The notes under the pieces: generated by a model
What the model was told of the DNA's origin: nothing
Databases searched by the model: none
Seen by the model: the letters and a program-made list of their open reading frames with translations, nothing else
In this document: positions 1 to 9,034 of the stretch, piece after piece
Layout: every line of letters starts with the position of its first letter
How positions within the stretch are numbered: the first letter of the stretch is position 1
Program-made: the position numbers and the translations under genes
Source of the DNA: Bacteroidales bacterium UBA5072
GTDB taxonomy: Bacteria; Bacteroidota; Bacteroidia; Bacteroidales; UBA10428
Assembly (NCBI GenBank): GCA_002415855.1
Contig: DIAS01000193.1
Location: 1 to 64,000 of the forward strand
DNA: 64,000 nucleotides
Reading direction: 5' to 3'

Positions 1-1
1 G

Positions 2-1339
2 ATGGATAACCTGGCCCGTGAGCTCAGGGACGACCAGCGAATCTCATCAGTCAAGATCAAAATGGGATTCATTTTCCTTTCATCCGGCTTGTTCAAGGAA
101 GCCATTGACACCCTGTTGACCGTTCAGCCTGAAAATCTGGATAAGGAACAGCGGATCGAGTATTATTCGATCCTGGGACGCACCTATCACGATCTGGCGG
201 ACTATGATGGTTCGCCCGTCTTTACAAAGATATATAACCGGACCGGTAACAGTTACCTGAGAAAGGCCATCGAACTTATTCCGGAATATTCCTTCCAGTA
301 CTACATGATCCACGGAGCGGAACAACTCAAGGCAGAACAGTATGAAAGTGCCCGCGAAACCTTTCATCTGCTCTACAATTACAAACCGATGACCGAGCAT
401 CAGCGGGCCATTACCGTGTCAACGCTGGGATATATTTATACCTGCCTGGGCAGAAAAGACAAAGCCAGCTTTCTGCTGGCAGTAGCTGCCATTTCTGATA
501 TAAAATCCTCAATAAAGGAAACCGTTGCCCTGCGGAACCTGGCACAATTGCTTTATGAAAAAGGTGAAAACGAACGGGCATACCGGTATATAAAGATTGC
601 TCTGGAGGATGCTGATTTTTATAATGCCCGGCAGCGCATAAAGGAAGTGGGTAAGATTCTCCCCATTATCGAAGGTGCTCAGCTTAAGAGAATAGAAAGG
701 CAGAAGGAACAGCTGATCCTTTACCTGTTGATGATTTCTTTTCTCGGGGTTATTGCCATTGTCTTGCTGATCATTAGTGCCGTGCAGTTTTACAGGCTAA
801 AGCACGTGAAGGAATTACTCCAGGCTGCCAATGTTGCGCTAACCGGGACCAACAAGAAACTATCAGAAGCCAACCGGATCAAGGAGAAATACATTGGCTA
901 TTATTTTAATGTCAATGCCACCTATCTCGATCGGATAGAAAAGATCCAAAAGAGTCTGAGCCGTAAGATTACCCTGCGGCAATATGATGAGCTGCAGAAC
1001 TTTCTTAAGAAAGATCTTGACCCCAGGACAGAACTGGATGATCTGAACCGAAACTTCGATAAAATCGTTCTCAGCCTTTTCCCAAACTTCGTACAGAAGT
1101 TCAATGAACTGTTCCACAAGGAGGATCAGTTTATTCTGAAAGAAGGAGAGCTGCTGAATAAGGAATTGCGAATCTTTGCCCTGATCCGGATGGGAATAAC
1201 CGACAATGAAAAGATCGCCAAGATCCTGAACCTGTCGGTTAACACTATTTATACCTACAAAACGAAGATCAAGAACCGTTCCATCATTTCCAACAATGAA
1301 TTTGAAGAACACCTGATGCGTATTGACGCCCTGGATTAA
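2..1339 (+). CDS. DUF6377-type TPR/transmembrane/LuxR-HTH regulator (5' partial)
   Basis: This looks like the membrane-bound transcriptional regulator of the adjacent glycan locus. The visible part has TPR-like helices (about residues 10-220), one membrane helix (about 235-262, LILYLLMISFLGVIAIVLLI), a linker of the DUF6377 kind (around IKEKYIGYYFNVNATYLDRI) and a C-terminal LuxR-like helix-turn-helix (about 385-430, MGITDNEKIAKILNLSVNTI). Family members usually begin with a signal peptide and more TPRs, so the Met at base 2 is probably internal and the gene starts before the window. Such proteins usually sit beside SusC/SusD loci and are thought to sense glycan breakdown products in the periplasm; that role is inferred here from position. 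An inverted repeat just downstream (1417-1447) is a possible target. Confidence 0.85.
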   Translation: MDNLARELRDDQRISSVKIKMGFIFLSSGLFKEAIDTLLTVQPENLDKEQRIEYYSILGRTYHDLADYDGSPVFTKIYNRTGNSYLRKAIELIPEYSFQYYMIHGAEQLKAEQYESARETFHLLYNYKPMTEHQRAITVSTLGYIYTCLGRKDKASFLLAVAAISDIKSSIKETVALRNLAQLLYEKGENERAYRYIKIALEDADFYNARQRIKEVGKILPIIEGAQLKRIERQKEQLILYLLMISFLGVIAIVLLIISAVQFYRLKHVKELLQAANVALTGTNKKLSEANRIKEKYIGYYFNVNATYLDRIEKIQKSLSRKITLRQYDELQNFLKKDLDPRTELDDLNRNFDKIVLSLFPNFVQKFNELFHKEDQFILKEGELLNKELRIFALIRMGITDNEKIAKILNLSVNTIYTYKTKIKNRSIISNNEFEEHLMRIDALD

Positions 1340-1416
1340 GTCCGTAATCATCTCGAATCCATCTATATTTTTTTTGATTTCCCAATTTATATCTTTCTCA
1401 TTATGTGATAGTAATG

Positions 1417-1447
1417 ATTTATATAGATAGAAATGGTCTATATAAAT
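1417..1447. promoter_or_regulatory. 11-bp perfect inverted repeat, candidate operator of the glycan locus
   Basis: The arms ATTTATATAGA (1417-1427) and TCTATATAAAT (1437-1447) are exact reverse complements with a 9-base spacer. The site lies between the regulator gene and the first gene of the glycan operon, about 100 bases before that ATG. It is AT-rich and has no following T-run, so a protein-binding site is more likely than a terminator. Which protein binds is inference; the LuxR-type regulator ending at 1339 is the obvious candidate. Confidence 0.5.
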
Positions 1448-1549
1448 TCGATACATTTTAGATCCTGTTGGGGCGCTTCCTAAATTAGATTTTCGAAAAC
1501 TACGGGCCCCTTGACAAAATCAATTCCTTAACTAAAATTTACTATTACC

Positions 1550-2080
1550 ATGAGAAAGACCAAACTGGCTTTTATCACCCTGCTTTCGTTTCTGTCCCTA
1601 TGGTACGGGTGTACGAAAACGGAGGATGGTGTTTACACGCCGCCGATCACCGTTTATGAGAAGATACCCGGCACCTGGAAAATGCTGTCAATGAAACTAA
1701 TTGATGAAACAGCCAAATCTGCCGGAATTAAACCCGATGAGATTGTCTTGACAGACCAGCTTAATTTCGCAAGTTTTGAGATTACACTGGATGAGAATGC
1801 ACAGAACCAGCCGACCACCTTCACCGTGACAGGTGAATGTCCTGAATTGCTCCCGTCCCAGGGCTATTGGGACCTGGATTCGCAGTTTCCGCCAACCGAT
1901 GGCACTCCGGTCAAAATTAACCTGTACTCCGACGCGGCTAAAACGCAGAAGACAAATCAGCTAAGCATTACAGCAATGCCGGGTGCAACGGCTGAAATGG
2001 AACTCAGACTGACGCACACCTCAAATCAGGTGGCCTATGCAACATACCTGTATAAACTTTTCCTGGCAGAAGAGGAGTAA
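1550..2080 (+). CDS. Small surface/periplasmic lipoprotein of the Sus-like locus (DUF5004-like)
   Basis: A 176-residue protein with a lipoprotein signal peptide (basic MRKTK, a hydrophobic stretch, then SLWYGC with Cys21 as the likely lipidated residue). The mature part is short and beta-rich, with the phrase IPGTWKMLSM early in it, as seen in DUF5004/lipocalin-like lipoproteins of Bacteroidota glycan loci. It is the first gene of the operon; the next gene starts 7 bases after its stop. No catalytic motif is visible. It may be an accessory glycan-binding or surface protein. The family assignment is tentative, the lipoprotein call firm. Confidence 0.7.
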   Translation: MRKTKLAFITLLSFLSLWYGCTKTEDGVYTPPITVYEKIPGTWKMLSMKLIDETAKSAGIKPDEIVLTDQLNFASFEITLDENAQNQPTTFTVTGECPELLPSQGYWDLDSQFPPTDGTPVKINLYSDAAKTQKTNQLSITAMPGATAEMELRLTHTSNQVAYATYLYKLFLAEEE

Positions 2081-2087
2081 CTTAAAA

Positions 2088-3173
2088 ATGAACAATCCTA
2101 TGAAAAAAGCTATTTATACCCTGTTAATGGCGCTGGTATTCCCCTTTGCTGCCAATTCTCAGACCCAGGAAGCCGGCGATATATACAAAATCTGGACATA
2201 TCCGGTTGTATACAACTTTGATGAAGCAGTCTCCTGGTACTTCGATCTGTCCGGGACCACCTTTGCCGAAACCGAAGATGTCTATATCTGGATATGGTCG
2301 CCTTCGGAACCTGATGCCGGTAACTGGAACAACTCCTCGGATTTTGCCAAACTCACGCATGTCGAAGGCATGGTTTGGCGATTCGATCTGACTCCAACAC
2401 TTTATTTCAGCAAAACCCCCGATGAAATAAAGGCCAGCCCGGGTTTCTGGCTGCGTCTGAAGGACAAAACCGGTACCAAACAGTCCGGTGTATCCAACGT
2501 CCCCATCACCGATTTCTCATCATTTCCATCCTCCGGAAACCCATTTCAGGTATATCCGGCAAAATTCTACCTCGATCAGCCCATGAGTATTCTGTTTAAT
2601 TCAAACCTGGTTGAATGTTTTGCCGATGCCGATTCGGTGCACATGCATGCAGGGCTGAACAACTGGGATGTTAAACAGGAGTACCAGGCATGGATTCCGG
2701 AAGTTGTACAAAAAGTTCAGCTGGTTGATATGGGTAATGGCATATACCGCAAAGACCTGATCCCGGAGGAGTATTTCAATACACCCGAAGGATATGTGAT
2801 GAACACGTTTAACTTTCTTTTTGTAAAGAATAACTGGGCATGCACCACACCTGACTACATTTTGTATGCACCCGATGTTCCCATTCCGCCAGATCCGGTA
2901 CTTTCATTTTTCCCGCTGAAAGTGAGCGTGAATGACATTCTGGTAATTACCCGCCAGTTTAACACGGTAGGCCAGAAACTGAAATATTCCATTACCGGCG
3001 GTGACAAAACCATAACGGGTGACTTTGCAGGAAACATGGATTCGCAAAGTGCTTTCATTGATCTGATAGGAAGTTTCGGCGCAATGAATATTACCACTTT
3101 ATCGGTCACCATAACGGACCAGAAAGAGACTGTAATCTTCGAAGGTGATATTCCCCTGGTACAGCTGGATTAA
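2088..3173 (+). CDS. SusE/SusF-like outer-membrane glycan-binding protein
   Basis: A 361-residue secreted protein. I chose the ATG at 2088, with an AGGAG 11 bases upstream; a second ATG at 2100 is also possible and gives the signal peptide MKKAIYTLLMALVFPFAANS. It lacks a clear lipobox Cys. The mature part seems to hold at least two Ig/CBM-like modules rich in Trp and Tyr (WIWSPSEPDAGNWNN near residue 70; HMHAGLNNWDVKQEYQAW near 190), which resemble the starch-binding repeats of SusE/SusF. It lies directly before susC in the same operon, and its stop overlaps a possible susC upstream start. The likely role is glycan capture at the cell surface; the specificity is not readable. Confidence 0.65.
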   Translation: MNNPMKKAIYTLLMALVFPFAANSQTQEAGDIYKIWTYPVVYNFDEAVSWYFDLSGTTFAETEDVYIWIWSPSEPDAGNWNNSSDFAKLTHVEGMVWRFDLTPTLYFSKTPDEIKASPGFWLRLKDKTGTKQSGVSNVPITDFSSFPSSGNPFQVYPAKFYLDQPMSILFNSNLVECFADADSVHMHAGLNNWDVKQEYQAWIPEVVQKVQLVDMGNGIYRKDLIPEEYFNTPEGYVMNTFNFLFVKNNWACTTPDYILYAPDVPIPPDPVLSFFPLKVSVNDILVITRQFNTVGQKLKYSITGGDKTITGDFAGNMDSQSAFIDLIGSFGAMNITTLSVTITDQKETVIFEGDIPLVQLD

Positions 3174-3214
3174 TGCTGAATTTCAATCAATTGAACCAAC
3201 AATTACATACTATT

Positions 3215-6118
3215 ATGAAATTGAAAACGCAAATCTCAAAATACACAATCCTGTCGCTGATGTTTATATTGACGTTGGCGCTGGAACAGGCATTCTCTCA
3301 AACTTCAATAACCGTGAAGGGGAATGTCTCAGACAACCAGAATGAACCCCTCATCGGTGTGACCATCATGCTGGCGAAAGACAAAACCGGCACCATTTCT
3401 GATGCTGAGGGCAATTTTACACTGAAATGCAACGAAGGTGACAGCCTGAAAATATCCTATGTGGGATATTTGACACAATCCGTGGCTGCAAGTCCTTCCA
3501 TGATGATCGTTATGCAACCCGACATTATTGAACTGGCTACTGTAACCGTTGTTGCCGTAGGCTACGGAACCATGCGCAAAGCAGACCTCACCGGAGCTAT
3601 TTCTTCGGTCACTTCCGAAGATTTTAAGCCCGGCATGGTAAACTCAAGTGAACAACTCCTGCAGGGAAAAGTAGCGGGACTTACCGTTGTCCAGGGAGGC
3701 GGAAATCCGGCAAGCGGTTCATCCATACGCCTACGTGGCGGAACATCGCTTTCGGCTAGCAATGGACCACTGATTGTGGTTGACGGTATTCCGGGCGTTG
3801 ATATCAACACGGTGCAACCTGGTGAAATTGTATCCATGGACGTTCTGAAGGATGCCTCTGCATCGGCTATTTACGGTTCCCGTGGAGCAAATGGTGTTGT
3901 AATAGTCACCACGAACAGGGATAACAAGGGAAAAACACTGGAGTACAGTACTTATTATGCTGTAGGAAAGGTAGCTAATCACCTCGATCTGTTGTCGGCT
4001 GATCAATGGCGGCAGTATGTCCGTGACAATAACATCACATCTGCCGTGGATTATGGCAGCAACACGGACTGGCAGAAAGAGCTGGAACAGACAGCCAATT
4101 CGCAATACCACACGGTCAATTTTTCATCGGCAGGGGACAAGAGCGGTATGCGGGCGTCTTTCAATTACCTCGATTCAGAGGGTGTCATAAAAAAAAGCTA
4201 CTTAAAACGTATGGGCGGAAGTGTTACCGGCTACCAGTTCGGAATGAATGACCGGCTCAAAGTAGAGCTCAGTCTGCATGCCAACTCAGATAAATGGTCG
4301 GACATTGACTACAGCATCTTTGACCGTGCCTACAACCTCAATCCCACAATTCCGGTCATGCAAAACGGTAAATACACGCAAATCGGCGGTACCAACAACA
4401 ACAATCCCGTAGAATTGCTTGAGAACCGTACTGATGATAAAACGCGGAAACGCATACTTGGCTATGGTAAAGCCGAACTGGCAATTCTCAAGGACCTGAA
4501 AGGTACTGCCAACGTATCATACGAGTATAATTCCACCAACGGGAGTTACTACCTTCCCTCCTATTCTTTCAATGGCATTACCGATAAGGGATATGGCAAC
4601 CGCAATGCATCGAATTATTACACCGTACAGTTGGAGACCTACCTCACCTATGACAAAAGCCTGATGAATAATCTTAAAATTAATGTATTGGGCGGCTATT
4701 CCTATCTGGATAATGTATACGACGGATTCGGATCAGAGCGCAGAGGGTTTGATACCGACCTGTTCTTGTATAACAACCTGGGTGCGGGACAGGATTATCG
4801 ATTGGGTGATGTTTACTCGTACAAAGGAGAGGCAAAGCTGATCTCTTTCTTCGGACGGGTAAACCTGAATATGAAAGAAAGGTATCTGCTTACGGCAACA
4901 TTGCGGCGTGACGGATCTTCGCGTTTCGGCGAGAACAACAAATGGGGAACCTTTCCTTCCGTTTCTCTGGGATGGAGAATCACCGAGGAGTCCTTCATGG
5001 AAGCTACCAGCGGCTGGCTTAATAATCTTAAGCTCCGAGTGGGCTATGGTGTTACCGGAAACCAGGATGGTATTGGCGAATACAAATCACTCTTCCTGCT
5101 TGGTTCGGGTGGCGCATCCTATTACGATGCCGAAAGCGGAACATGGAAGCAATCCTATGGTCCCGTCCAGAATCCCAATCCCGACCTGAAATGGGAATCA
5201 ACAGCACAAACAAACCTCGGTATTGATTTCGGCTTATTTGACCGTGTTAATGGTACCCTTGAAATTTATCAGAAAAAGACCAGTGATCTGCTGTATACCT
5301 ATGATGTACCGCAGCCGCCTTACCTCTACGGAACCATGCTGGCCAATGTGGGTAACCTGATAAACAAGGGTGTTGAACTAACCTTGAACGGTGCGATCAT
5401 ACGAAATAAGGATTTCTCATGGAATGCCACCCTGACGATGGCCCGCAACAAACAGATCGTAGATAAATTATCCAACGAAATATACCAGACGGATGAGGTC
5501 CTCACAGGTTCACTCCATGGCTTAACAGGCATGTCGAATACATTCTCACAGATCCTGAAAGAAGGTTATGCTGTGGGGACATTCTGGGGACCTAAATGTG
5601 ACGGGCTCGATGAAGAAGGGAATTATATACTTGCCAATGATGGTGAATCCGTTGACCTGGGCAATGCACAACCCAAATTAAGTCTTGGTTTTTCAATGGA
5701 TTTCAACTACAAGGTCACCTATCTGAATATCAATACATACGGACTTTTCGGACAGAAAGTGCTGAATGCTACAGCCATGAATATCAGCTATCCGGGCAGA
5801 TTACCAGGATATAACGTACTGGACTCCTTCCTGGATTCGGGTATCAAAGATGAACCTGTCTATTCGAGTTACTGGATCGAAGATGGCTCATTCCTGCGTA
5901 TTCAGAGCATAACATTGGGCCATGACTTCCGCTTCAGGGATTTCGGTATAAAATCACTCAACCTTTACATAACCGGTGAAAACCTGTTCGTATTTACGAA
6001 GTACAATGGAATTGATCCTGAAGTAAGTATCGAGGGGCTCTCTAATCCTGGCATCGATATGCTGAATTACTATCCTCAGCCGCGGACCATCATGTTTGGA
6101 TTAAAGGTAGGGCTGTAG
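3215..6118 (+). CDS. SusC/RagA-family TonB-dependent outer-membrane transporter
   Basis: A TonB-dependent importer of oligosaccharides, about 967 residues, of the usual SusC size. I prefer the ATG at 3215 because it starts a signal peptide (MKLKTQISKYTILSLMFILT, cleaved near AFSQ); an in-frame ATG at 3173 overlaps the previous stop. After the signal comes a carboxypeptidase-like domain (VKGNVSDNQNEPLIGVTIML, about residues 32-105), then the plug with the SusC/RagA signature region (LIVVDGIPG and KDASASAIYGSRGANGVVIV, about 185-235), then the barrel, ending in an aromatic-rich strand (YYPQPRTIMFGLKVGL). It is followed by its SusD partner and should form the lidded uptake pair with it. Confidence 0.96.
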   Translation: MKLKTQISKYTILSLMFILTLALEQAFSQTSITVKGNVSDNQNEPLIGVTIMLAKDKTGTISDAEGNFTLKCNEGDSLKISYVGYLTQSVAASPSMMIVMQPDIIELATVTVVAVGYGTMRKADLTGAISSVTSEDFKPGMVNSSEQLLQGKVAGLTVVQGGGNPASGSSIRLRGGTSLSASNGPLIVVDGIPGVDINTVQPGEIVSMDVLKDASASAIYGSRGANGVVIVTTNRDNKGKTLEYSTYYAVGKVANHLDLLSADQWRQYVRDNNITSAVDYGSNTDWQKELEQTANSQYHTVNFSSAGDKSGMRASFNYLDSEGVIKKSYLKRMGGSVTGYQFGMNDRLKVELSLHANSDKWSDIDYSIFDRAYNLNPTIPVMQNGKYTQIGGTNNNNPVELLENRTDDKTRKRILGYGKAELAILKDLKGTANVSYEYNSTNGSYYLPSYSFNGITDKGYGNRNASNYYTVQLETYLTYDKSLMNNLKINVLGGYSYLDNVYDGFGSERRGFDTDLFLYNNLGAGQDYRLGDVYSYKGEAKLISFFGRVNLNMKERYLLTATLRRDGSSRFGENNKWGTFPSVSLGWRITEESFMEATSGWLNNLKLRVGYGVTGNQDGIGEYKSLFLLGSGGASYYDAESGTWKQSYGPVQNPNPDLKWESTAQTNLGIDFGLFDRVNGTLEIYQKKTSDLLYTYDVPQPPYLYGTMLANVGNLINKGVELTLNGAIIRNKDFSWNATLTMARNKQIVDKLSNEIYQTDEVLTGSLHGLTGMSNTFSQILKEGYAVGTFWGPKCDGLDEEGNYILANDGESVDLGNAQPKLSLGFSMDFNYKVTYLNINTYGLFGQKVLNATAMNISYPGRLPGYNVLDSFLDSGIKDEPVYSSYWIEDGSFLRIQSITLGHDFRFRDFGIKSLNLYITGENLFVFTKYNGIDPEVSIEGLSNPGIDMLNYYPQPRTIMFGLKVGL

Positions 6119-6159
6119 AATCCGGCAAACTGTAATAATGAATTAATAAAAAAGTGACC

Positions 6160-7668
6160 ATGAAAATAAAATCCATAATAGTTACAGGCCTCATGCTGAT
6201 TACAGCAGCCTGCACCGATCTTGATGAAGTCCTGTACGACAAGGTGGAAGCCGACAATTACGGCAAGACGCCGGCCGAAATTGCCACCATCGTCGGTAGC
6301 GCCTATGCCTCCCTCAGAGGTTTCAGTGATGCCAGTTCAGGCGGAACACATTGCTATCCGGCATCAGAATACGTATTCTTTTTAACTGCAATCAGTTCCG
6401 ATGAATGTGTTATTCCTACACGTGTAGGCGGTGACTGGTATGACGGCGGTCAGTACCTTGAGCTTCAGCATCATACCTGGAATACAAATAACAAGGTGAT
6501 CTGGAGTGCGTGGAAGTATTGTTATTCAGGAATATCATCGGTAAATGCCGTGATGTACCAGGTGGAGCAGTCTGAACTTGCCGACGCCGACAAAGTGAAT
6601 ATCTATGCTGAACTTAGGGCTTTACGGGCCTACTATTACTATCAGCTGCTCGATCTTTTCGGGAATGTACCCATTATTACCAGTTTCGAGGATACTGAAC
6701 TTCCGGCCAATTCAAGTCGAGCAGAAGTCTACGAATTTGTGGAATCGGAACTGGCCGAGGTGATACCTTTGTTGCCGGAAACCGGTTATGGCCGCATGAC
6801 GCAAAATGCAGCCAACACGCTCCTGGCAAGGCTCTATCTGAATTCGGAAGTGTTTATCGGCGAAGCACGTTGGCAGGATTGTATCGAAGCCTGCGATAAA
6901 GTTACAGGTCATCTTGAGCAGGATTACTTTGCCAATTTTAAAACCGATAACCACCAGTCACAGGAGATCATCTTTGCCATACCTTACGACCACAAAGCAG
7001 GAACAGTTGGAAATTACATGGCTTCGATGACTTTTCACTATGAGCAGAAATATGCATTCTCTGCTACGGCCAACTATCCATGGTGCGGAAACGGTATGGC
7101 CGCAGAACCCGGCCTTTACAAAGAATTTGATGAAAATGACATACGCCGCAATGCACTGCTGATAGGTGATCAGATAAACAAGGCAACCGGTTCCATAATC
7201 ATTATGCCTGCTTCGGGGGAACCCCTCACATACACCGATACAATCACCAACATCAATGAGGCTCCCCAAAACGAAGGTGCCCGATTGTTCAAGTATGAGG
7301 CAAAGGATGGTGAAACCTGGGAACGTGACCATGACCTGGTGATCATGCGGTATGCCGAGATCCTGATGATGAAGGCTGAATGTTATGTCAGGCTTGGAAC
7401 ACCGGCATCTGCAAAACCGCTCGTTGAAGAGGTCCGTGCCCGCGCAGGATTGACAACACCCGACGAAATAGATCTTGAACTCATCAACCAGGAACTGAAA
7501 AAGGAATTCATCTTCGAAAGTCATCGCCGCACCGATAATATCCGTTTTGGTGATTATTTTAATCCATGGTGGGAAAAAGAGGTTACCCCGGCTTACAGGG
7601 GGATCTTCCCGATACCTGATTATGAAATGCAGAAGAATGAAAATCTTGTCCAAAATGATGGCTACTAA
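6160..7668 (+). CDS. SusD/RagB-family surface glycan-binding lipoprotein
   Basis: The lipoprotein partner of the SusC transporter. The ATG at 6160 gives MKIKSIIVTGLMLITAAC, with Cys18 lipidated; a GTG at 6154 is a less likely start. The protein is about 502 residues, normal for the family. The SusD-type helical/TPR core is visible in ELRALRAYYYYQLLDLFGNV (about residue 145) and LLARLYLNSEV (about 220). The C-terminal signature is VIMRYAEILMMKAECYVRLG (about 390), followed by KKEFIFESHRRTDNIRFGDY. It caps the SusC channel and binds the substrate at the cell surface. Forty-one bases separate it from susC. Confidence 0.95.
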   Translation: MKIKSIIVTGLMLITAACTDLDEVLYDKVEADNYGKTPAEIATIVGSAYASLRGFSDASSGGTHCYPASEYVFFLTAISSDECVIPTRVGGDWYDGGQYLELQHHTWNTNNKVIWSAWKYCYSGISSVNAVMYQVEQSELADADKVNIYAELRALRAYYYYQLLDLFGNVPIITSFEDTELPANSSRAEVYEFVESELAEVIPLLPETGYGRMTQNAANTLLARLYLNSEVFIGEARWQDCIEACDKVTGHLEQDYFANFKTDNHQSQEIIFAIPYDHKAGTVGNYMASMTFHYEQKYAFSATANYPWCGNGMAAEPGLYKEFDENDIRRNALLIGDQINKATGSIIIMPASGEPLTYTDTITNINEAPQNEGARLFKYEAKDGETWERDHDLVIMRYAEILMMKAECYVRLGTPASAKPLVEEVRARAGLTTPDEIDLELINQELKKEFIFESHRRTDNIRFGDYFNPWWEKEVTPAYRGIFPIPDYEMQKNENLVQNDGY

Positions 7669-7693
7669 TTCCTGATCCCGTTGATTAAAATGA

Positions 7694-7726
7694 GGCTGCC
7701 GGGAGCCTGTAAAGCTCCTGACAGCC
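7694..7726. terminator. Intergenic hairpin between susD and the hydrolase gene
   Basis: Arms GGCTGCCGGGAGC (7694-7706) and GCTCCTGACAGCC (7714-7726) pair with two G.U wobbles around a 7-base loop. No strong T-run follows, so this may be a partial terminator or an mRNA-stabilising hairpin that lowers expression of the downstream enzymes relative to susCD. Confidence 0.5.
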
Positions 7727-7783
7727 CCATATTTCATGACTTGTAAAATTTTGCCGTGGTATTACCGGTCTAAATACTTTTCT

Positions 7784-9013
7784 ATGATCCGAGCATTGTT
7801 TCTATTGCTGACGATATTTCCCCTATTGGCTTCCTGCAAAAAGGATGATCCTGCATCAGGCGAATTCAGGGTGACGGTCTACGATCCGTTGCCGGTGGAA
7901 AAATCAAACAACATGCAACTTTTCGCACATTACATGCCCTGGTTTGAGGACAGGACAACCTCCGATAATGGCCAGTGGGGATGGCATTGGACCATGAATA
8001 CCCAAAATCCCGATATTGTGGATGTCAACGGCAAACGTCAGATTGCATCTCACTTTTACCCGGTCATTGGCCCGTATGCCTCCAGTAATGCAGCGCTCAT
8101 TGAATACCACCTGTTGTTAATGAAATACAGCGGTATCGATGGTGTGTTGATAGACTGGTATGGCAGCTCCGATGTTATTGATTACGGCACAAACAGAAGG
8201 AATACGGAGGCCCTGGTGGACATGCTGGATAAGGTAGGCCTGAAGTTTGCCATTGTATACGAAGACGCCACCATTCCGAAAGTTATGCAGGAAACCGGTT
8301 CAACCGATGCAATAAGTCTTGCCCGCGAAGATATGTACTACATTCAGCAGAACTACTTCAGCTTGAGCTCCTATATAAAAATTGACGGCAAACCTTTGTT
8401 ACTTGTTTTCGGGCCTAATTATTTTTCCGATGCTTCCGACTGGGAATCTATAATAAATGTGTTTGGCACAAAACCATGCTTTATGCCGTTATGGGGTCAC
8501 AGTGGCTCCACCGGTTCAACATCTTCTGGTGAATACATCTGGGTGGACCTGGTGAATATCGACAACAAATACTCCACCCGTGATGACTTTCCTGATTTTA
8601 TGGGAGGAGCATGGCCCGGATTTCACGATTTTTATGAAGAGGGCGGCGCGGGAAACACATTATTTACCATTGATTACCAAGACGGGGTTACCTGGGCGGA
8701 TCTTCTTGACAAGGCATCAGTCAATGCCATGGATTACCTCCAGCTGATCACCTGGAATGATTTTGGCGAAGGGACAATGATCGAACCAACAGAAGAATAT
8801 GGTTACTTGTTTCTCAGGGAACTGCAGGAATTCACAGGGATCTCCTATCAGATCGATGATCTTGAGGACATAACAAAACAATATTCACTGCGCAAAAGTA
8901 CAGGAACCGATGACCGGGCTGAAAAGGCCCTGGACCAGGCCTTCTATTATTGGGTCTCACTTCAGAATGAAAAAGCCAGACACCTGATCGACAGCCTGGA
9001 AAATTCCAATTAG
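7784..9013 (+). CDS. GH71/GH99-like glycoside hydrolase lipoprotein
   Basis: A 409-residue predicted lipoprotein hydrolase (MIRALFLLLTIFPLLASC, Cys18). The fold family is recognisable from FAHYMPWFEDRTTSDNGQWG (about residues 45-65), DGVLIDWYGSSD (about 120) and LITWNDFGEGTMIEPTEE (about 321-338). In GH99 endo-mannanases the matching motif is NEWHEGTxIE with two catalytic Glu; here the first position is Asp326 and the second Glu329. The form WNDxGE is closer to GH71 alpha-1,3-glucanases as I recall them. It follows susD and precedes a GH97 gene, so it probably makes the first endo-cut in the bound glycan. Which linkage it cleaves cannot be settled from sequence alone. Confidence 0.75.
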   Translation: MIRALFLLLTIFPLLASCKKDDPASGEFRVTVYDPLPVEKSNNMQLFAHYMPWFEDRTTSDNGQWGWHWTMNTQNPDIVDVNGKRQIASHFYPVIGPYASSNAALIEYHLLLMKYSGIDGVLIDWYGSSDVIDYGTNRRNTEALVDMLDKVGLKFAIVYEDATIPKVMQETGSTDAISLAREDMYYIQQNYFSLSSYIKIDGKPLLLVFGPNYFSDASDWESIINVFGTKPCFMPLWGHSGSTGSTSSGEYIWVDLVNIDNKYSTRDDFPDFMGGAWPGFHDFYEEGGAGNTLFTIDYQDGVTWADLLDKASVNAMDYLQLITWNDFGEGTMIEPTEEYGYLFLRELQEFTGISYQIDDLEDITKQYSLRKSTGTDDRAEKALDQAFYYWVSLQNEKARHLIDSLENSN

Positions 9014-9034
9014 ATAAATCTCAAATCCTTCTTC

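Noticed and set aside
863..1456. Long minus-strand frame opposite the DUF6377 regulator
   Set aside because: It is antisense to a well-supported gene, has no recognisable motif and extends into the AT-rich gap; it follows from codon bias on the other strand.
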